Position numbers and translations under genes: made by a program
Notes under the pieces: generated by a model
What the model was told of the DNA's origin: nothing
The model's database searches: none
The model's input: only the letters and a program-made list of their open reading frames with translations
Shown: positions 23,546-32,237 of the stretch, in pieces
How the letters are laid out: the number at the start of each line of letters is the position of its first letter
Position numbering within the stretch: position 1 is the first letter of the stretch
NCBI GenBank assembly: GCA_900317345.1
Contig: ONGK01000006.1
Location: 35,020 to 99,019, forward strand
DNA: 64,000 nucleotides
Direction of reading: 5' to 3'
Source of the DNA: an uncultured Bacteroidales bacterium
GTDB lineage: Bacteria > Bacteroidota > Bacteroidia > Bacteroidales > Paludibacteraceae

Positions 23546-24778
23546 TTACCCAAAGAATATAGGTGCAATGGCAAAAGCAGCTATGGCTCCTGCCAAGTCC
23601 GCCAAAAGACAGCAAGCTACGGCGTGGCGTGTGTCTTTGATGTTCACCGCGCCGAAATAGACGGCGAGGACGTAGAATGTAGTGTCCGTAGTGCCCTGCA
23701 GGATGCAGCATAGTCTTCCGACCAGGCTGTCTGCGCCATAAGTTGTCATGGCTTCGAGCATCAGTCCTCTTGCTCCGCTACCGCTGAGCGGTTTCATGAG
23801 TGCTGTCGGCACGGCTCCCGCTAAGTCGGGATTGATGCCGCAAGCGGCGAAACACCATGCGATACCTTGCTCCAGCAGGCCCATCGCACCGGAAGCGCGG
23901 AACATACCAACCGCTACGAGGATGGCAATCAGATAGGGGATGATGCCGATGGCCGTCTGAAAACCGCCTTTCGCTCCATCTATGAAGGCGTCATAGACAT
24001 TGATGCCCTTGCACATGGCCTGTATGACGAACCAGCAGATGACGCCCAGCAGGAGTATGGCTGCTATGGCTGCGGACAGGACGGAGAGTGTATGCGGGTC
24101 CAGGCGACTTGCACCCCAAACGAGCAAGCCTACAAGCGCCGTCAAACCGATGAGTGTACCTAAAACAACAGGGTCTTTCATCTTGATTTTCTGCGCGATA
24201 CAAACGCATATGAGTCCTACGAGCGTGGCTACGTACGTAGCAATAAGAATCGGCAAAAAGACATCGGCAGGGTTAGCTGCTCCGAGCTGCGCACGGTATG
24301 CCATGATGGTGGTCGGGATGAGCGTCAAGCCCGAAGCACCGAGAACCACGAACATAATCATGGCGTTGGAAGCCTTCGATTTGTCTTTATTCAGTTCCTG
24401 CAACTCGCCCATCGCTTTGAGTCCCATCGGCGTCGCGGCATTGTCAAGACCGAGCATGTTTGCGGCGATATTCATCAGCATGGAGCCGAAAACAGGATGC
24501 CCTTTGGGTATCTCCGGGAAGATGCGGCTGAAGAAGGGATTGATGGCTTTGCCGAGTGTGTTTACTGCACCGGCTTGCTCTCCGATTTTCATGATTCCCA
24601 TCCACAAAGCCAGTACGCCGGTAAGGCCTAAAGAGAGTTCAAAACCCGTCTTGGCGCTATCGAAGGTGGAGTTGAGGATAGCCGAAAAGATATCCACATT
24701 GCCGTAACACAATGCTTGCACTAGACCCATTATGACGGCCAGTAAAATGAGCGAAATCCAAATATAATTCAAAATCAT
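23546..24778 (-). CDS. SpmA/SpmB-type nucleoside-recognition (Gate) membrane protein
   Basis: A 410-residue polytopic membrane protein made of two related halves, as in proteins where spore maturation proteins A and B are fused; these carry 'nucleoside recognition' Gate domains. Half one has GLTGVLALWMGIMKIGEQAG and NMLGLDNAATPMGLKAM; half two has IGIIPYLIAILVAVGMFRASG and GSGARGLMLEAM. The real substrate is unknown. The frame extends to 25105, but that part covers the divergent promoter and the start of the opposite gene, so the ATG at 24778 is used. The family is widespread in non-sporulating bacteria. Confidence 0.88.
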   Translation of the reverse strand: MILNYIWISLILLAVIMGLVQALCYGNVDIFSAILNSTFDSAKTGFELSLGLTGVLALWMGIMKIGEQAGAVNTLGKAINPFFSRIFPEIPKGHPVFGSMLMNIAANMLGLDNAATPMGLKAMGELQELNKDKSKASNAMIMFVVLGASGLTLIPTTIMAYRAQLGAANPADVFLPILIATYVATLVGLICVCIAQKIKMKDPVVLGTLIGLTALVGLLVWGASRLDPHTLSVLSAAIAAILLLGVICWFVIQAMCKGINVYDAFIDGAKGGFQTAIGIIPYLIAILVAVGMFRASGAMGLLEQGIAWCFAACGINPDLAGAVPTALMKPLSGSGARGLMLEAMTTYGADSLVGRLCCILQGTTDTTFYVLAVYFGAVNIKDTRHAVACCLLADLAGAIAAFAIAPIFFG

Positions 24779-24781
24779 GCC

Positions 24782-24813
24782 ACAAAAGTACAAAAAATTT
24801 TGCAAATATGCAA
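24782..24813 (-). promoter_or_regulatory. Promoter of the SpmA/SpmB-type gene
   Basis: TTGCATA (24807-24813, minus strand), 16 bp, TACTTTTGT (24782-24790). It is divergent from, and touches, the next promoter. Confidence 0.8.
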
Positions 24814-24831
24814 AAAAAATAGTAATTTTGC
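24800..24831 (+). promoter_or_regulatory. Promoter of the methyltransferase-fold gene
   Basis: TTGCAAA (24800-24806), 16 bp, TAATTTTGC (24823-24831). The two -33 elements form the inverted repeat TTGCA-AATA-TGCAA (24800-24813). The ATG is only 7 bp after the -7 element, so the message may be leaderless. Confidence 0.82.
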
Positions 24832-24838
24832 ACCAAAT

Positions 24839-25474
24839 ATGCGAAAAAGAACGACTTTTCATAGTGTTTGTTCGTTTATCAAGCATCTTTTTGCGGCTTG
24901 GAACACGACAGGGGAGGGCATTCATTCTCCGTATCTGTTCCATCTGGTTCGCTTTGTGTTGCGGGATAAAAATCCGTTCTACTGCTTTGCGGATATAGAG
25001 CGCAAACATGCGCAGTTGATGAACTGTGACGAGCGTACGGATATAGGGCAGATGATGTTTCGTCTGGTGCATTTTATGGGCCAGTACGAGAAACGTCCGC
25101 TGCAAATCGTGGAAATCGGCGCTACGTATGGTGTGATTAGCGCTTATCTTTCCGCTCCTAGCAGCCGCAACGAAGTGTCATGCCTGGATGAGAACACCTT
25201 ATATATATACGCGCGCGAGGGCATAGATGTGGTATATGCCCATGCCGTTTATACGCCGGACGAAATTTGGCAATTCGCGGATTTTCTGCTGCCGCGTCTG
25301 ACGGAGAAAGGCGTTCTGGTGGTTGAGGGTATTCATACCTCCAAAGAAATGGAGCAGGTATGGGCGGAACTGAAAGCCGATTCGCGCGTAAGAAGCAGCA
25401 TAGATGTGTATCATGCGGGCTTGCTTTTTGTGGACAAGCATTATTTGAAACGACATTACATAGTACGGTTATGA
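24839..25474 (+). CDS. Class I methyltransferase-fold protein
   Basis: A 211-residue protein. After a basic start comes GIHSPYLFHLVRFVL, a motif seen in a Bacteroidota group of SAM-dependent methyltransferase-like proteins. The Rossmann motif VEIGATYGVISAYLSA sits near residues 88-103, and an acidic strand end (SCLDEN) follows. Later ADFLLPRLTEKGVLVVEGIH resembles the O-methyltransferase core. The substrate is unknown, and the glycine motif is weaker than in proven enzymes, so activity is uncertain. The ATG at 24839 is nearly at the predicted transcription start. Its stop overlaps the next start (ATGA). Confidence 0.72.
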   Translation: MRKRTTFHSVCSFIKHLFAAWNTTGEGIHSPYLFHLVRFVLRDKNPFYCFADIERKHAQLMNCDERTDIGQMMFRLVHFMGQYEKRPLQIVEIGATYGVISAYLSAPSSRNEVSCLDENTLYIYAREGIDVVYAHAVYTPDEIWQFADFLLPRLTEKGVLVVEGIHTSKEMEQVWAELKADSRVRSSIDVYHAGLLFVDKHYLKRHYIVRL

Positions 25475-26016
25475 TTTATACCAAAACAGGCGACAAAGGC
25501 ACGACATCGTTGGCAAACGGCGATCGTGTAGCCAAGACAGATGTGCGCATAGAGGCGTACGGAACAGTGGATGAACTCAATAGTTGGATAGGGCTTCTGA
25601 GAGCTCAGATCGGACTGCATACCGACGGAGAACAGAAAGCAGAGCGATTCGCGAAAGTAGATGAGCAACTGGAATGGATTCAGAACAAACTGTTCAATTT
25701 GGGAGCAATGCTCAGTGCCGCTCCCGGTGAATGGATTGAGGAGGCTGACGTCACACAGTTGGAGCGATGGATTGATGCAATGCAGGCGGTTGTACCCACT
25801 CAAAGAGCCTTCGTTTTACCGGCTGGGGGTGAGGCTGTAAGCCGATGCCATGTGTGCCGAACCATATGCCGTCGGGCTGAGCGAAGAATGCTCGAAGCGC
25901 AGAGTGACGAGAGGGCGCTGAAATGGATTAACCGCTTGAGCGATTATTTATTTGTTCTAGCTCGATATGTCGGATATCAAAATGACGAAAAAGAAGCGGT
26001 ATGGCATAAAGAATGA
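25471..26016 (+). CDS. ATP:cob(I)alamin adenosyltransferase (PduO type)
   Basis: Makes adenosylcobalamin from cob(I)alamin and ATP. The 181-residue protein has the PduO N-terminal signature MIYTKTGDKGTTSLANGDRV, the substrate loop KTDVRIEAYGTVDELNSWIG, and the catalytic helix CRTICRRAERRM near residue 130, with FVLPAGGE before it. The frame opens upstream at 25360 inside the previous gene; the ATG at 25471 overlaps that gene's stop and matches the family start. Methylmalonyl-CoA mutase, coded at 63817, needs this cofactor. Confidence 0.95.
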   Translation: MIYTKTGDKGTTSLANGDRVAKTDVRIEAYGTVDELNSWIGLLRAQIGLHTDGEQKAERFAKVDEQLEWIQNKLFNLGAMLSAAPGEWIEEADVTQLERWIDAMQAVVPTQRAFVLPAGGEAVSRCHVCRTICRRAERRMLEAQSDERALKWINRLSDYLFVLARYVGYQNDEKEAVWHKE

Positions 26017-26087
26017 GGAAGAATTGGGTAAAAAATCGTCTAAATGTGTAAAAAATGGCGAAAAATGTAAAATATCGTAAAAAATAT

Positions 26088-26119
26088 TTGCACAAATCGA
26101 ACTTTTTTACTACTTTTGC
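26088..26119 (+). promoter_or_regulatory. Promoter of the DUF2795-porPKLMN-...-ung run
   Basis: TTGCACA (26088-26094), 16 bp, TACTTTTGC (26111-26119). No other promoter of this form was seen up to 36613, so it may drive the whole set; internal weaker promoters cannot be excluded. Confidence 0.8.
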
Positions 26120-26196
26120 ACGCTATTTTGTGAAATTATGCCCGAAAAGGGTCTGTTTGTTAATGGAATAAAGTCTATTTATAACGGTATAGAAGT

Positions 26197-26424
26197 ATGT
26201 ATTGGACGCTGGAATTGGCTTCAAAATTGGACGACGCTCCATGGCCTGCTACAAAGGAAGAGTTGCTTGATTATGCCAATCGTATAGGTGCTCCTGCCGA
26301 GGTGATAGAGAACTTGGAAGAGTTGGAAGACGAAGACGAGGAGCAATATGAAAGTATATTGGATATATGGCCAGAATATCCTACACAGGATGAGGACTTT
26401 TTCTTTAACGAAGAGGAGTACTAA
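26197..26424 (+). CDS. DUF2795 family small acidic protein
   Basis: 75 residues: MYWTLELASKLDDAPWPATKEELLDYANRIGAPAEVIENL, a small helical fold of the DUF2795 type, followed by an acidic tail (EELEDEDEEQ, then EDFFFNEEEY). Strongly negative and without export signal, so probably cytoplasmic. Family function is unknown; a nucleic-acid or protein-binding role is only a guess. It is the first gene of the long run that holds the type IX secretion genes, and its last 35 bp overlap the start of porP. Confidence 0.85.
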   Translation: MYWTLELASKLDDAPWPATKEELLDYANRIGAPAEVIENLEELEDEDEEQYESILDIWPEYPTQDEDFFFNEEEY

Positions 26425-27382
26425 CCTGCTGGTCTGTCTGCTTTTTGTGGTTACTGCGAGCGCGCAGTTTGACCCGCAGATAGGACAATATATGTATTTG
26501 CCGACGGCCTATAATCCTGCGGCGGCGGGAGAAGGGAATCTGATGAAGGCGGCGGGTGCGCATCGAATGCAATATGTCGATATTTCAAACGCTCCGATGA
26601 GTACCTGGTTCAGCTTCAGTTCACCTTTCGTTATAGGCAAGACCTCCCACGGCGCAGGAGTGCGATTCCTGAACGACCGATATGGTTTGTTCACCACGCA
26701 ATCGCTGTATGCGCAGTACGCATATCGCCAAAAACTGGGCAAAGGTTATCTGTCCGTGGGAATAGATCTGGGATTTGTGAATGTGGGCTTCAAAGGCGAT
26801 TCTGCGCGGACCGTTCCGCAAGGAGCCACCGGAGAGGATTACCACGATAATGATGACCCGGCTGTTCCAAAGGGCAGCAAGTCGGGAATGAAGTTTGACA
26901 TGGGAGTTGGTCTATACTACGCCACCCCGGTATGGTGGGTAGGAGCCAGTTACAGCCACGTCACACGTCCTTCCATCGACTGGAGCGACGGAACCAGCGG
27001 ATATGAGCAGAAAGTGACGCTTGTCGGAACCATGTACGTGGTGGGTGGTTATCACTTCCGGTTGAAAAATTACCGCGAATGGGTGCTGACGCCGAGCGCA
27101 ATGGTGATGAGCGATTTCAAGAGCTGGGATGTCAACCTGACGCTTATGTGTGACTTTAAAGACCGCTACCGTTGGGGATTGGGATACCGAATAGCAGGGA
27201 GTGTAAATATACTATTAGGAGTAGATATAATTAGCGGACTTCAATTGGGCTACACATGTGAACTGCCCACCAACAAACTGCTGTTGGAGAGTTATGGAAG
27301 TCACGAAATATACTTGGCGTACGGATTTGATATCCTGAAACCGAAAAGAACGAATAAATATAAATCAATACGATACTTGTAA
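26390..27382 (+). CDS. porP: Type IX secretion outer-membrane protein PorP/SprF family
   Basis: An outer-membrane beta-barrel protein that links the type IX machinery to its ring. The ATG at 26390 gives 330 residues with a signal peptide ending TASAQFDPQ. The typical PorP opening follows (QYMYLPTAYNPAAAGEGN), then alternating strands such as GVRFLNDRYGLFTTQSLYAQYAY and VSVGID-like segments. An earlier ATG at 26348 would add an unlikely leader read from the DUF2795 frame region. The gene order porP-porK-porL-porM-porN is the same as that known from Porphyromonas, supporting the symbol. Confidence 0.9.
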   Translation: MRTFSLTKRSTNLLVCLLFVVTASAQFDPQIGQYMYLPTAYNPAAAGEGNLMKAAGAHRMQYVDISNAPMSTWFSFSSPFVIGKTSHGAGVRFLNDRYGLFTTQSLYAQYAYRQKLGKGYLSVGIDLGFVNVGFKGDSARTVPQGATGEDYHDNDDPAVPKGSKSGMKFDMGVGLYYATPVWWVGASYSHVTRPSIDWSDGTSGYEQKVTLVGTMYVVGGYHFRLKNYREWVLTPSAMVMSDFKSWDVNLTLMCDFKDRYRWGLGYRIAGSVNILLGVDIISGLQLGYTCELPTNKLLLESYGSHEIYLAYGFDILKPKRTNKYKSIRYL

Positions 27383-27384
27383 GT

Positions 27385-28734
27385 ATGAAAGTAACAAAAA
27401 TTTTGTCGTTGACTGCCGCCTTGGCGCTAATGGTAAGCTGCAACAAGCCGGCGGGAGAACTTGTCGGAACAGGCAAGTCAACTGCATTTAAGGAGGCAAA
27501 TCCTTATGGTATGCTGTTCATTAAGAAAGGTTCCTTTATGATGGGTGCCAACACACAGTCCGCTGTTTTTGAGCAACCGGACAATCTGGTGATGGTAACC
27601 ATTGACGCCTTCTGGATGGACGAGACAGAGATTACCAACAGTGAGTACCGTCAGTTCGTCAACTGGGTGCGTGACTCCATCGCTTTGACCAAACTCGTAG
27701 AGGCAGGTCTGACCGATTATGCTGTTCAGCCGAAGGATGAGGACTTTGACGAGGAGAATTATGCTCTCAACTGGAAGAAGAAAGTTCCTTGGAACAGCAA
27801 AGAGGAAGATGTGATTGATGCACTGGCGCCGATGTACTATTCTGACGGTAAGACGCTCAATACCAATAGTCTGCACTTCCGTTATAAATGGGTGAATATG
27901 GACGAGGCGCTGCCGCAACGTAACAAGTTCGATGTGGCCACGAGTACCTATCCGAAGGGTGCAACCGCACGTGTGGATACCTTCTGGGTGAACGAGAATG
28001 GTGAGATTTGCGATTCCACCATCGTTCGTCCCTTGCGTGAACCGAAAGACCTTCTGACGGAAAAGATTATATCTGTTTATCCCGACACACTCGTTTGGGC
28101 GCGTGACTTCCAATTCTCGTACAACGACCCGTTGCTTCATATGTATTTCAAGCATCCGGGCTATGCAGAGTATCCTGTGGTGGGTGTAACCTGGGAGCAG
28201 GCTCACGCTTTCTGCAACTGGCGTACAATGTTGTTTAACTCTCATTCGAATGTAGAGGCGAACGACTATCGTCTGCCGACGGAGGCTCAGTGGGAATATG
28301 CGGCACGTGGTGGCCGTAAGATGGCTACGTACCCGTGGGGTAGTAACTATGCCCGTGATAGTAAAGGCTGTTTCTTCGCGAACTTCAAGCCGTATCGCGG
28401 TTCATACAACGATGACACGGGTACTGCCACAATGAAGGTGGCTCAGTTCCGCCCGAATGACTTCGGTCTGTTCGATATGGCCGGAAACGTAGCAGAGTGG
28501 ACAAACTCTGCATATCAGTCCTCGCTCAATACGAATGTGCATGACCTCAATCCGGATTACAGTTACATGGCTCGTAAGGCCGATCCGGATATCCTCAAGC
28601 GCAAAGTGGTTAAGGGCGGCAGCTGGAAGGATATCAGCTACTTCATGCAGTGCGGCGTACGCACGTATGAATACCAATATGAGAGCCGTCCGTACATCGG
28701 TTTCCGTTGTGTCCGCGCGTACGTAGGCGATTAA
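27385..28734 (+). CDS. porK: Type IX secretion lipoprotein PorK/GldK
   Basis: An outer-membrane lipoprotein that forms a periplasmic ring with PorN. 449 residues: signal peptide MKVTKILSLTAALALMVSC with lipobox, then a formylglycine-generating-enzyme-like fold: GMLFIKKGSFMMGANTQSAV, WMDETEITNSEYRQF, PVVGVTWEQAHAFCNWR, RLPTEAQWEYAARGG, and at the end VVKGGSWKD and YIGFRCVR. In this family the fold is structural, not enzymatic. Starts 2 bp after porP. Confidence 0.96.
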   Translation: MKVTKILSLTAALALMVSCNKPAGELVGTGKSTAFKEANPYGMLFIKKGSFMMGANTQSAVFEQPDNLVMVTIDAFWMDETEITNSEYRQFVNWVRDSIALTKLVEAGLTDYAVQPKDEDFDEENYALNWKKKVPWNSKEEDVIDALAPMYYSDGKTLNTNSLHFRYKWVNMDEALPQRNKFDVATSTYPKGATARVDTFWVNENGEICDSTIVRPLREPKDLLTEKIISVYPDTLVWARDFQFSYNDPLLHMYFKHPGYAEYPVVGVTWEQAHAFCNWRTMLFNSHSNVEANDYRLPTEAQWEYAARGGRKMATYPWGSNYARDSKGCFFANFKPYRGSYNDDTGTATMKVAQFRPNDFGLFDMAGNVAEWTNSAYQSSLNTNVHDLNPDYSYMARKADPDILKRKVVKGGSWKDISYFMQCGVRTYEYQYESRPYIGFRCVRAYVGD

Positions 28735-28778
28735 TAAATTAAGGTACAAGATAAATAATTACTAAAAAGCATTATATC

Positions 28779-29678
28779 ATGGCTACAGAAAAAGCTGGAA
28801 AGCAAGGTTTAGTTGCAAGGTTCATGCATTGGTATGAGTCATACCAAGGAAAGAACACAGTTAACATCATTTACTCGGCAGGTGCATCTGTCGTTATCGT
28901 GGGTGCGTTATTTAAGATTCTTCACTGGCCGGGAGCAAGTCAAGTGCTGATGATTGGTATGTTCACCGAGTCGTTCCTCTTCCTCATCGGTACTCTGGAG
29001 AAACCGCATCCTGAGTTCCACTGGGAGAACGTCTTCCCTCAGCTGTTGGAATACGGTGCAAAACCGGAATTGCTGGAGGAAAAGTCTAAACAGGCTCGTC
29101 CGACCCTTTTGGGCGCAGGTATCGCAGAAGGCACAACACCTACTGCAGCTGCAGAGCATGCAAAGGCGCCGATGTTGAAAGATGAAGATTTTAAGGCTCT
29201 GAAAGACGGTATCTCCGACCTGGCAAAAACCGCTTCTCAGTTGAGCGAACTCAATAAGGTGGCTCAGACGGGTGTTAAACTCGGTGAGAAACTGGCAGCA
29301 GCAGAGGCTGCAACCGAGACGTATGCAACGAAGATAACGGCTGCCGGAGCTGCTACAGATACCTATACTTCTGCTACTGCAGGTCTGGCTAAGAGCTATA
29401 CACAGGTAAGCGCAGACATGGCTAGCGTAGCTGAGGAAACCAAGGCATACAAGCAGGGCGTAGAGCAAGTTGGCAAGAGCATCGCTGCTCTGAATACCGT
29501 TTACGAGTTGCAACTGCAATCTGTAAACGCACAGATGGAGGCTCAGAAGAATGCAGCTGCTGCAGCAAAAGAGGCTGCGGAAGCTCAGGTGGCATTCGCT
29601 ACCGGTGCAAAGCAGTTGCAGAAATATGTGGCTGACCTCAACGGCATTTACGGTAACATGCTTAATGCACTCGCATAA
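28779..29678 (+). CDS. porL: Type IX secretion motor protein PorL/GldL
   Basis: With PorM it forms the proton-driven inner-membrane motor. 299 residues. Two membrane helices lie near 28-46 and 51-73 (IIYSAGASVVIVGALFKIL and ASQVLMIGMFTESFLFLIG), with the KILHWPG link and the functionally important Glu in MFTESF. The long cytoplasmic tail has Ala-rich coiled-coil repeats (for example AAAEAATETYATKITAAGAA), rich in Thr/Ser/Ala. Gap to porK 44 bp, to porM 24 bp. Confidence 0.96.
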   Translation: MATEKAGKQGLVARFMHWYESYQGKNTVNIIYSAGASVVIVGALFKILHWPGASQVLMIGMFTESFLFLIGTLEKPHPEFHWENVFPQLLEYGAKPELLEEKSKQARPTLLGAGIAEGTTPTAAAEHAKAPMLKDEDFKALKDGISDLAKTASQLSELNKVAQTGVKLGEKLAAAEAATETYATKITAAGAATDTYTSATAGLAKSYTQVSADMASVAEETKAYKQGVEQVGKSIAALNTVYELQLQSVNAQMEAQKNAAAAAKEAAEAQVAFATGAKQLQKYVADLNGIYGNMLNALA

Positions 29679-29702
29679 GTCTAACATTTAAACACTTCAG
29701 AA

Positions 29703-31274
29703 ATGAGTGGAGCAAAGAACTGTCCGGAAACCCCGAGACAAAAGATGATAGGTATGATGTACTTGGTGCTCACCGCTATGTTGGCGTTGAACGTAAGTAC
29801 GGATATCCTCAGTGGTTTTTCGCTGGTGGACAAAAGTCTGCACTCCTCTATCGAAGCATCGAACACGCGTAACGCAAAACTCTATAACGATTTCCAGGCT
29901 GCCAATGCTGACAACCCTGAGAAAACACAAGAGTGGTTCGACAAAGCGAAAGAGGTGCAGGTACGAGCAGACTCTCTGTTCAACTATATCCAGGACTTCA
30001 AGGAGCACATCGCCATGTTGGCGGATGGCAAGAAGAAAGTGCTGGCATTGAAAGAGCAGGGTATTGACCCGACTACCCAAATTGAGGCCAATGATAACCT
30101 TGACGTGACAGCGCAGTATGCTATCAATGAAGGTAATGGTCTGGTTCTCAAGGAGATAGTAGCTTATTATCGCGACTATGCCGCAGACCTGGCAGAGCAA
30201 GATGCAGAGTTGCGTAGTGCTATTCTTCAGAACTTCGCTACGGAGCGCGGATGGAACGCGCATGAGAAAGACTCATGTGATTGGGAAGTGGCTATCTTTG
30301 ACGGTATGCCTGTTGGTGCATCCATCACTATTTTGACCAAGATGCAGAACGACGTGCGCTCTACGGAGAGCCAGTTGATTCAATATCTTATGGATCGCAC
30401 GGACGCGGGTGACCTGCGCGTGAATAAGCTGAACGCGTACGTGATTCCGAATTCGAACTATGTGATTCGTGGCGGTAAGTACTCAGCACAGATTATTCTG
30501 GCAGCCGTTGACTCGACGCAGCGTCCTGAGTACTATGTAGAAGGTCAGCGCATCAACGATCAAGGTCGTTATGAAGTGGCTGCTTCGGGTGTAGGTCTGA
30601 AGAAATTCTCCGGATGGATTGCTTACCAGAATCCTTCTACCGGAGAAATGGAGAACCTGCCGTTCCAAAGCGAGTATAGCGTCGGCGAACCGGCGGTAAC
30701 CATCTCCAATACCGACCTCAATATCATGTACCGCGGATATGACAACAAGTTCTCTATCTCGGTGCCGGGTGTGTCGAATGACAAGGTGAAGATTAGTGTT
30801 AACGGTGCTGCGGTTCGTCAGCAAGGTGGTCTTTGGATTATCAAACCGGGTGACGGATCGAAGAATGTAACCATCTCTGTATCAGCTGAATTGGATGGTC
30901 GCATGCAACCGATGGGAAGCAAGGAATATCGTGTGAAGGCATTGCCGAAACCGGGTGCTTACTTCAAATCGGGTGAGAACGAGTATAACGGTGAAAAAGC
31001 TATTCCTCGTAGCGCATTGCTCAATGCAGGTGGTACGGTTATCGCTTCTTACGGCCCCGATGGTCTGCTTGACCTGCCGTTCCAGATTTCCGGCTTCCGT
31101 GCAAACATCAATGGCGTTTATCTGGAATCAAAGGGCAACAAGTTCACGCGTGAACAGTTGGATCGTCTCGGAAAACTTAAACCGGGTAACTCTGTGATTA
31201 TCACGGATATCCGTGCGAAAGGTCCGGACGGTAAAGAGATTCGCTTGTCACCGATTCCTCTAACATTGAATTAA
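29703..31274 (+). CDS. porM: Type IX secretion motor protein PorM/GldM
   Basis: Inner-membrane anchored, dimeric periplasmic shaft that couples the PorL motor to the PorK/PorN ring. 523 residues, starting MSGAKNCPETPRQKMIGMMYLVLTAMLALNVS: the conserved cytoplasmic tip and single membrane helix. Periplasmic domains follow: a helical D1 (about 40-220), then beta-rich D2-D4 with GKYSAQIILAAVDSTQRPEYYVEG, PAVTISNTDLNIMYRGYDN and a C-terminal FQISGFRANINGVYLESKGNKF. Length matches the family. Confidence 0.97.
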   Translation: MSGAKNCPETPRQKMIGMMYLVLTAMLALNVSTDILSGFSLVDKSLHSSIEASNTRNAKLYNDFQAANADNPEKTQEWFDKAKEVQVRADSLFNYIQDFKEHIAMLADGKKKVLALKEQGIDPTTQIEANDNLDVTAQYAINEGNGLVLKEIVAYYRDYAADLAEQDAELRSAILQNFATERGWNAHEKDSCDWEVAIFDGMPVGASITILTKMQNDVRSTESQLIQYLMDRTDAGDLRVNKLNAYVIPNSNYVIRGGKYSAQIILAAVDSTQRPEYYVEGQRINDQGRYEVAASGVGLKKFSGWIAYQNPSTGEMENLPFQSEYSVGEPAVTISNTDLNIMYRGYDNKFSISVPGVSNDKVKISVNGAAVRQQGGLWIIKPGDGSKNVTISVSAELDGRMQPMGSKEYRVKALPKPGAYFKSGENEYNGEKAIPRSALLNAGGTVIASYGPDGLLDLPFQISGFRANINGVYLESKGNKFTREQLDRLGKLKPGNSVIITDIRAKGPDGKEIRLSPIPLTLN

Positions 31275-31286
31275 TAGCATACAAAT

Positions 31287-32234
31287 ATGATAAAGAAAAT
31301 TAGTATTATCGCATGTTTGATGCTTGGCGTTATCTCAGCGCAGGCACAGCATAAGGTGATCTCGTTCTTTGACGAGATGGGTACGGCTCGCATTAAGACG
31401 GAGGAGTTCTCGCAGGCTCACGATACGATTGTGTCGGTGGACCACCGCATAGATGATGTTATATGGGCACGCTACGTGTATCGTATCATTGATATGCGCT
31501 ATAAACAGAACTTCCCCCTGTATTTCCCGACCAAGTCGGATGATGCGGATTATCGTAACTTATTCAAGGTAATTGCTGACGCGGTGATTGATGGCATGCC
31601 TATCTATGAGAAGAACATGGAGACCATCAAACCGGACTTTAAGCAGGAACCGTTGTCAAAGGAGATGATTCCGATGATGTTCATGGCAGATGATCCTACC
31701 GCGGACTATTCGGACGATCCTACCCACTTTGATATCGAGTCTTCAGACGCAATGTTGATTCACTATGATAGCGTGAACGATGTGTTGTCGGGTCACTTCT
31801 ATCGCTTTGAACCAATTGTACGCAACCAACTGAAGTATCTGATTCAGGAAGTGGTCTTCTTTGACAAGCACACGTCGCGTCTGCATACGAAGATTATGGG
31901 TATTGCGCCGCTGCAATCTGACCTGATCACTACGCGTGATAACTCGGATATCATGGGATCGTTGCGTGAGTCGATTATGTTCTGGATTCCGTTCGACAAA
32001 CTGCGTCCGTATATTGCTATGCAGTACGCTATTCCGAGTCGCAACGAAGTAAGGCGCGTGACATACGACGAGTTCTTCCAGAAGCGTTTGTTCTCTTCCT
32101 ATATCGTGGGTGAGGGCAACATGTATAACCGCTGGATTCCGGACTACGCAAAGCAGCCGGAGGATATTAAGAAAGAACAGGAACGTATAGCAGCAGAGCT
32201 GCTTAACTTTGAGCAGGATCTCTGGGAATACTAA
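31287..32234 (+). CDS. porN: Type IX secretion protein PorN/GldN
   Basis: Periplasmic ring partner of PorK. 315 residues with a signal peptide (MIKKISIIACLMLGVISAQA). The family pattern is clear: DDVIWARYVYRIIDMRYKQNFPLYFP, then FRFEP-like RFEPIVRNQLKYLIQEVVFFDKHTSRLHTKIMGIAPL, and the final RWIPDYAKQPEDIKKEQERIAAELLNFEQDLWEY. It ends the type IX core; ftsX follows after 3 bp. Confidence 0.96.
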   Translation: MIKKISIIACLMLGVISAQAQHKVISFFDEMGTARIKTEEFSQAHDTIVSVDHRIDDVIWARYVYRIIDMRYKQNFPLYFPTKSDDADYRNLFKVIADAVIDGMPIYEKNMETIKPDFKQEPLSKEMIPMMFMADDPTADYSDDPTHFDIESSDAMLIHYDSVNDVLSGHFYRFEPIVRNQLKYLIQEVVFFDKHTSRLHTKIMGIAPLQSDLITTRDNSDIMGSLRESIMFWIPFDKLRPYIAMQYAIPSRNEVRRVTYDEFFQKRLFSSYIVGEGNMYNRWIPDYAKQPEDIKKEQERIAAELLNFEQDLWEY

Positions 32235-32237
32235 TTC

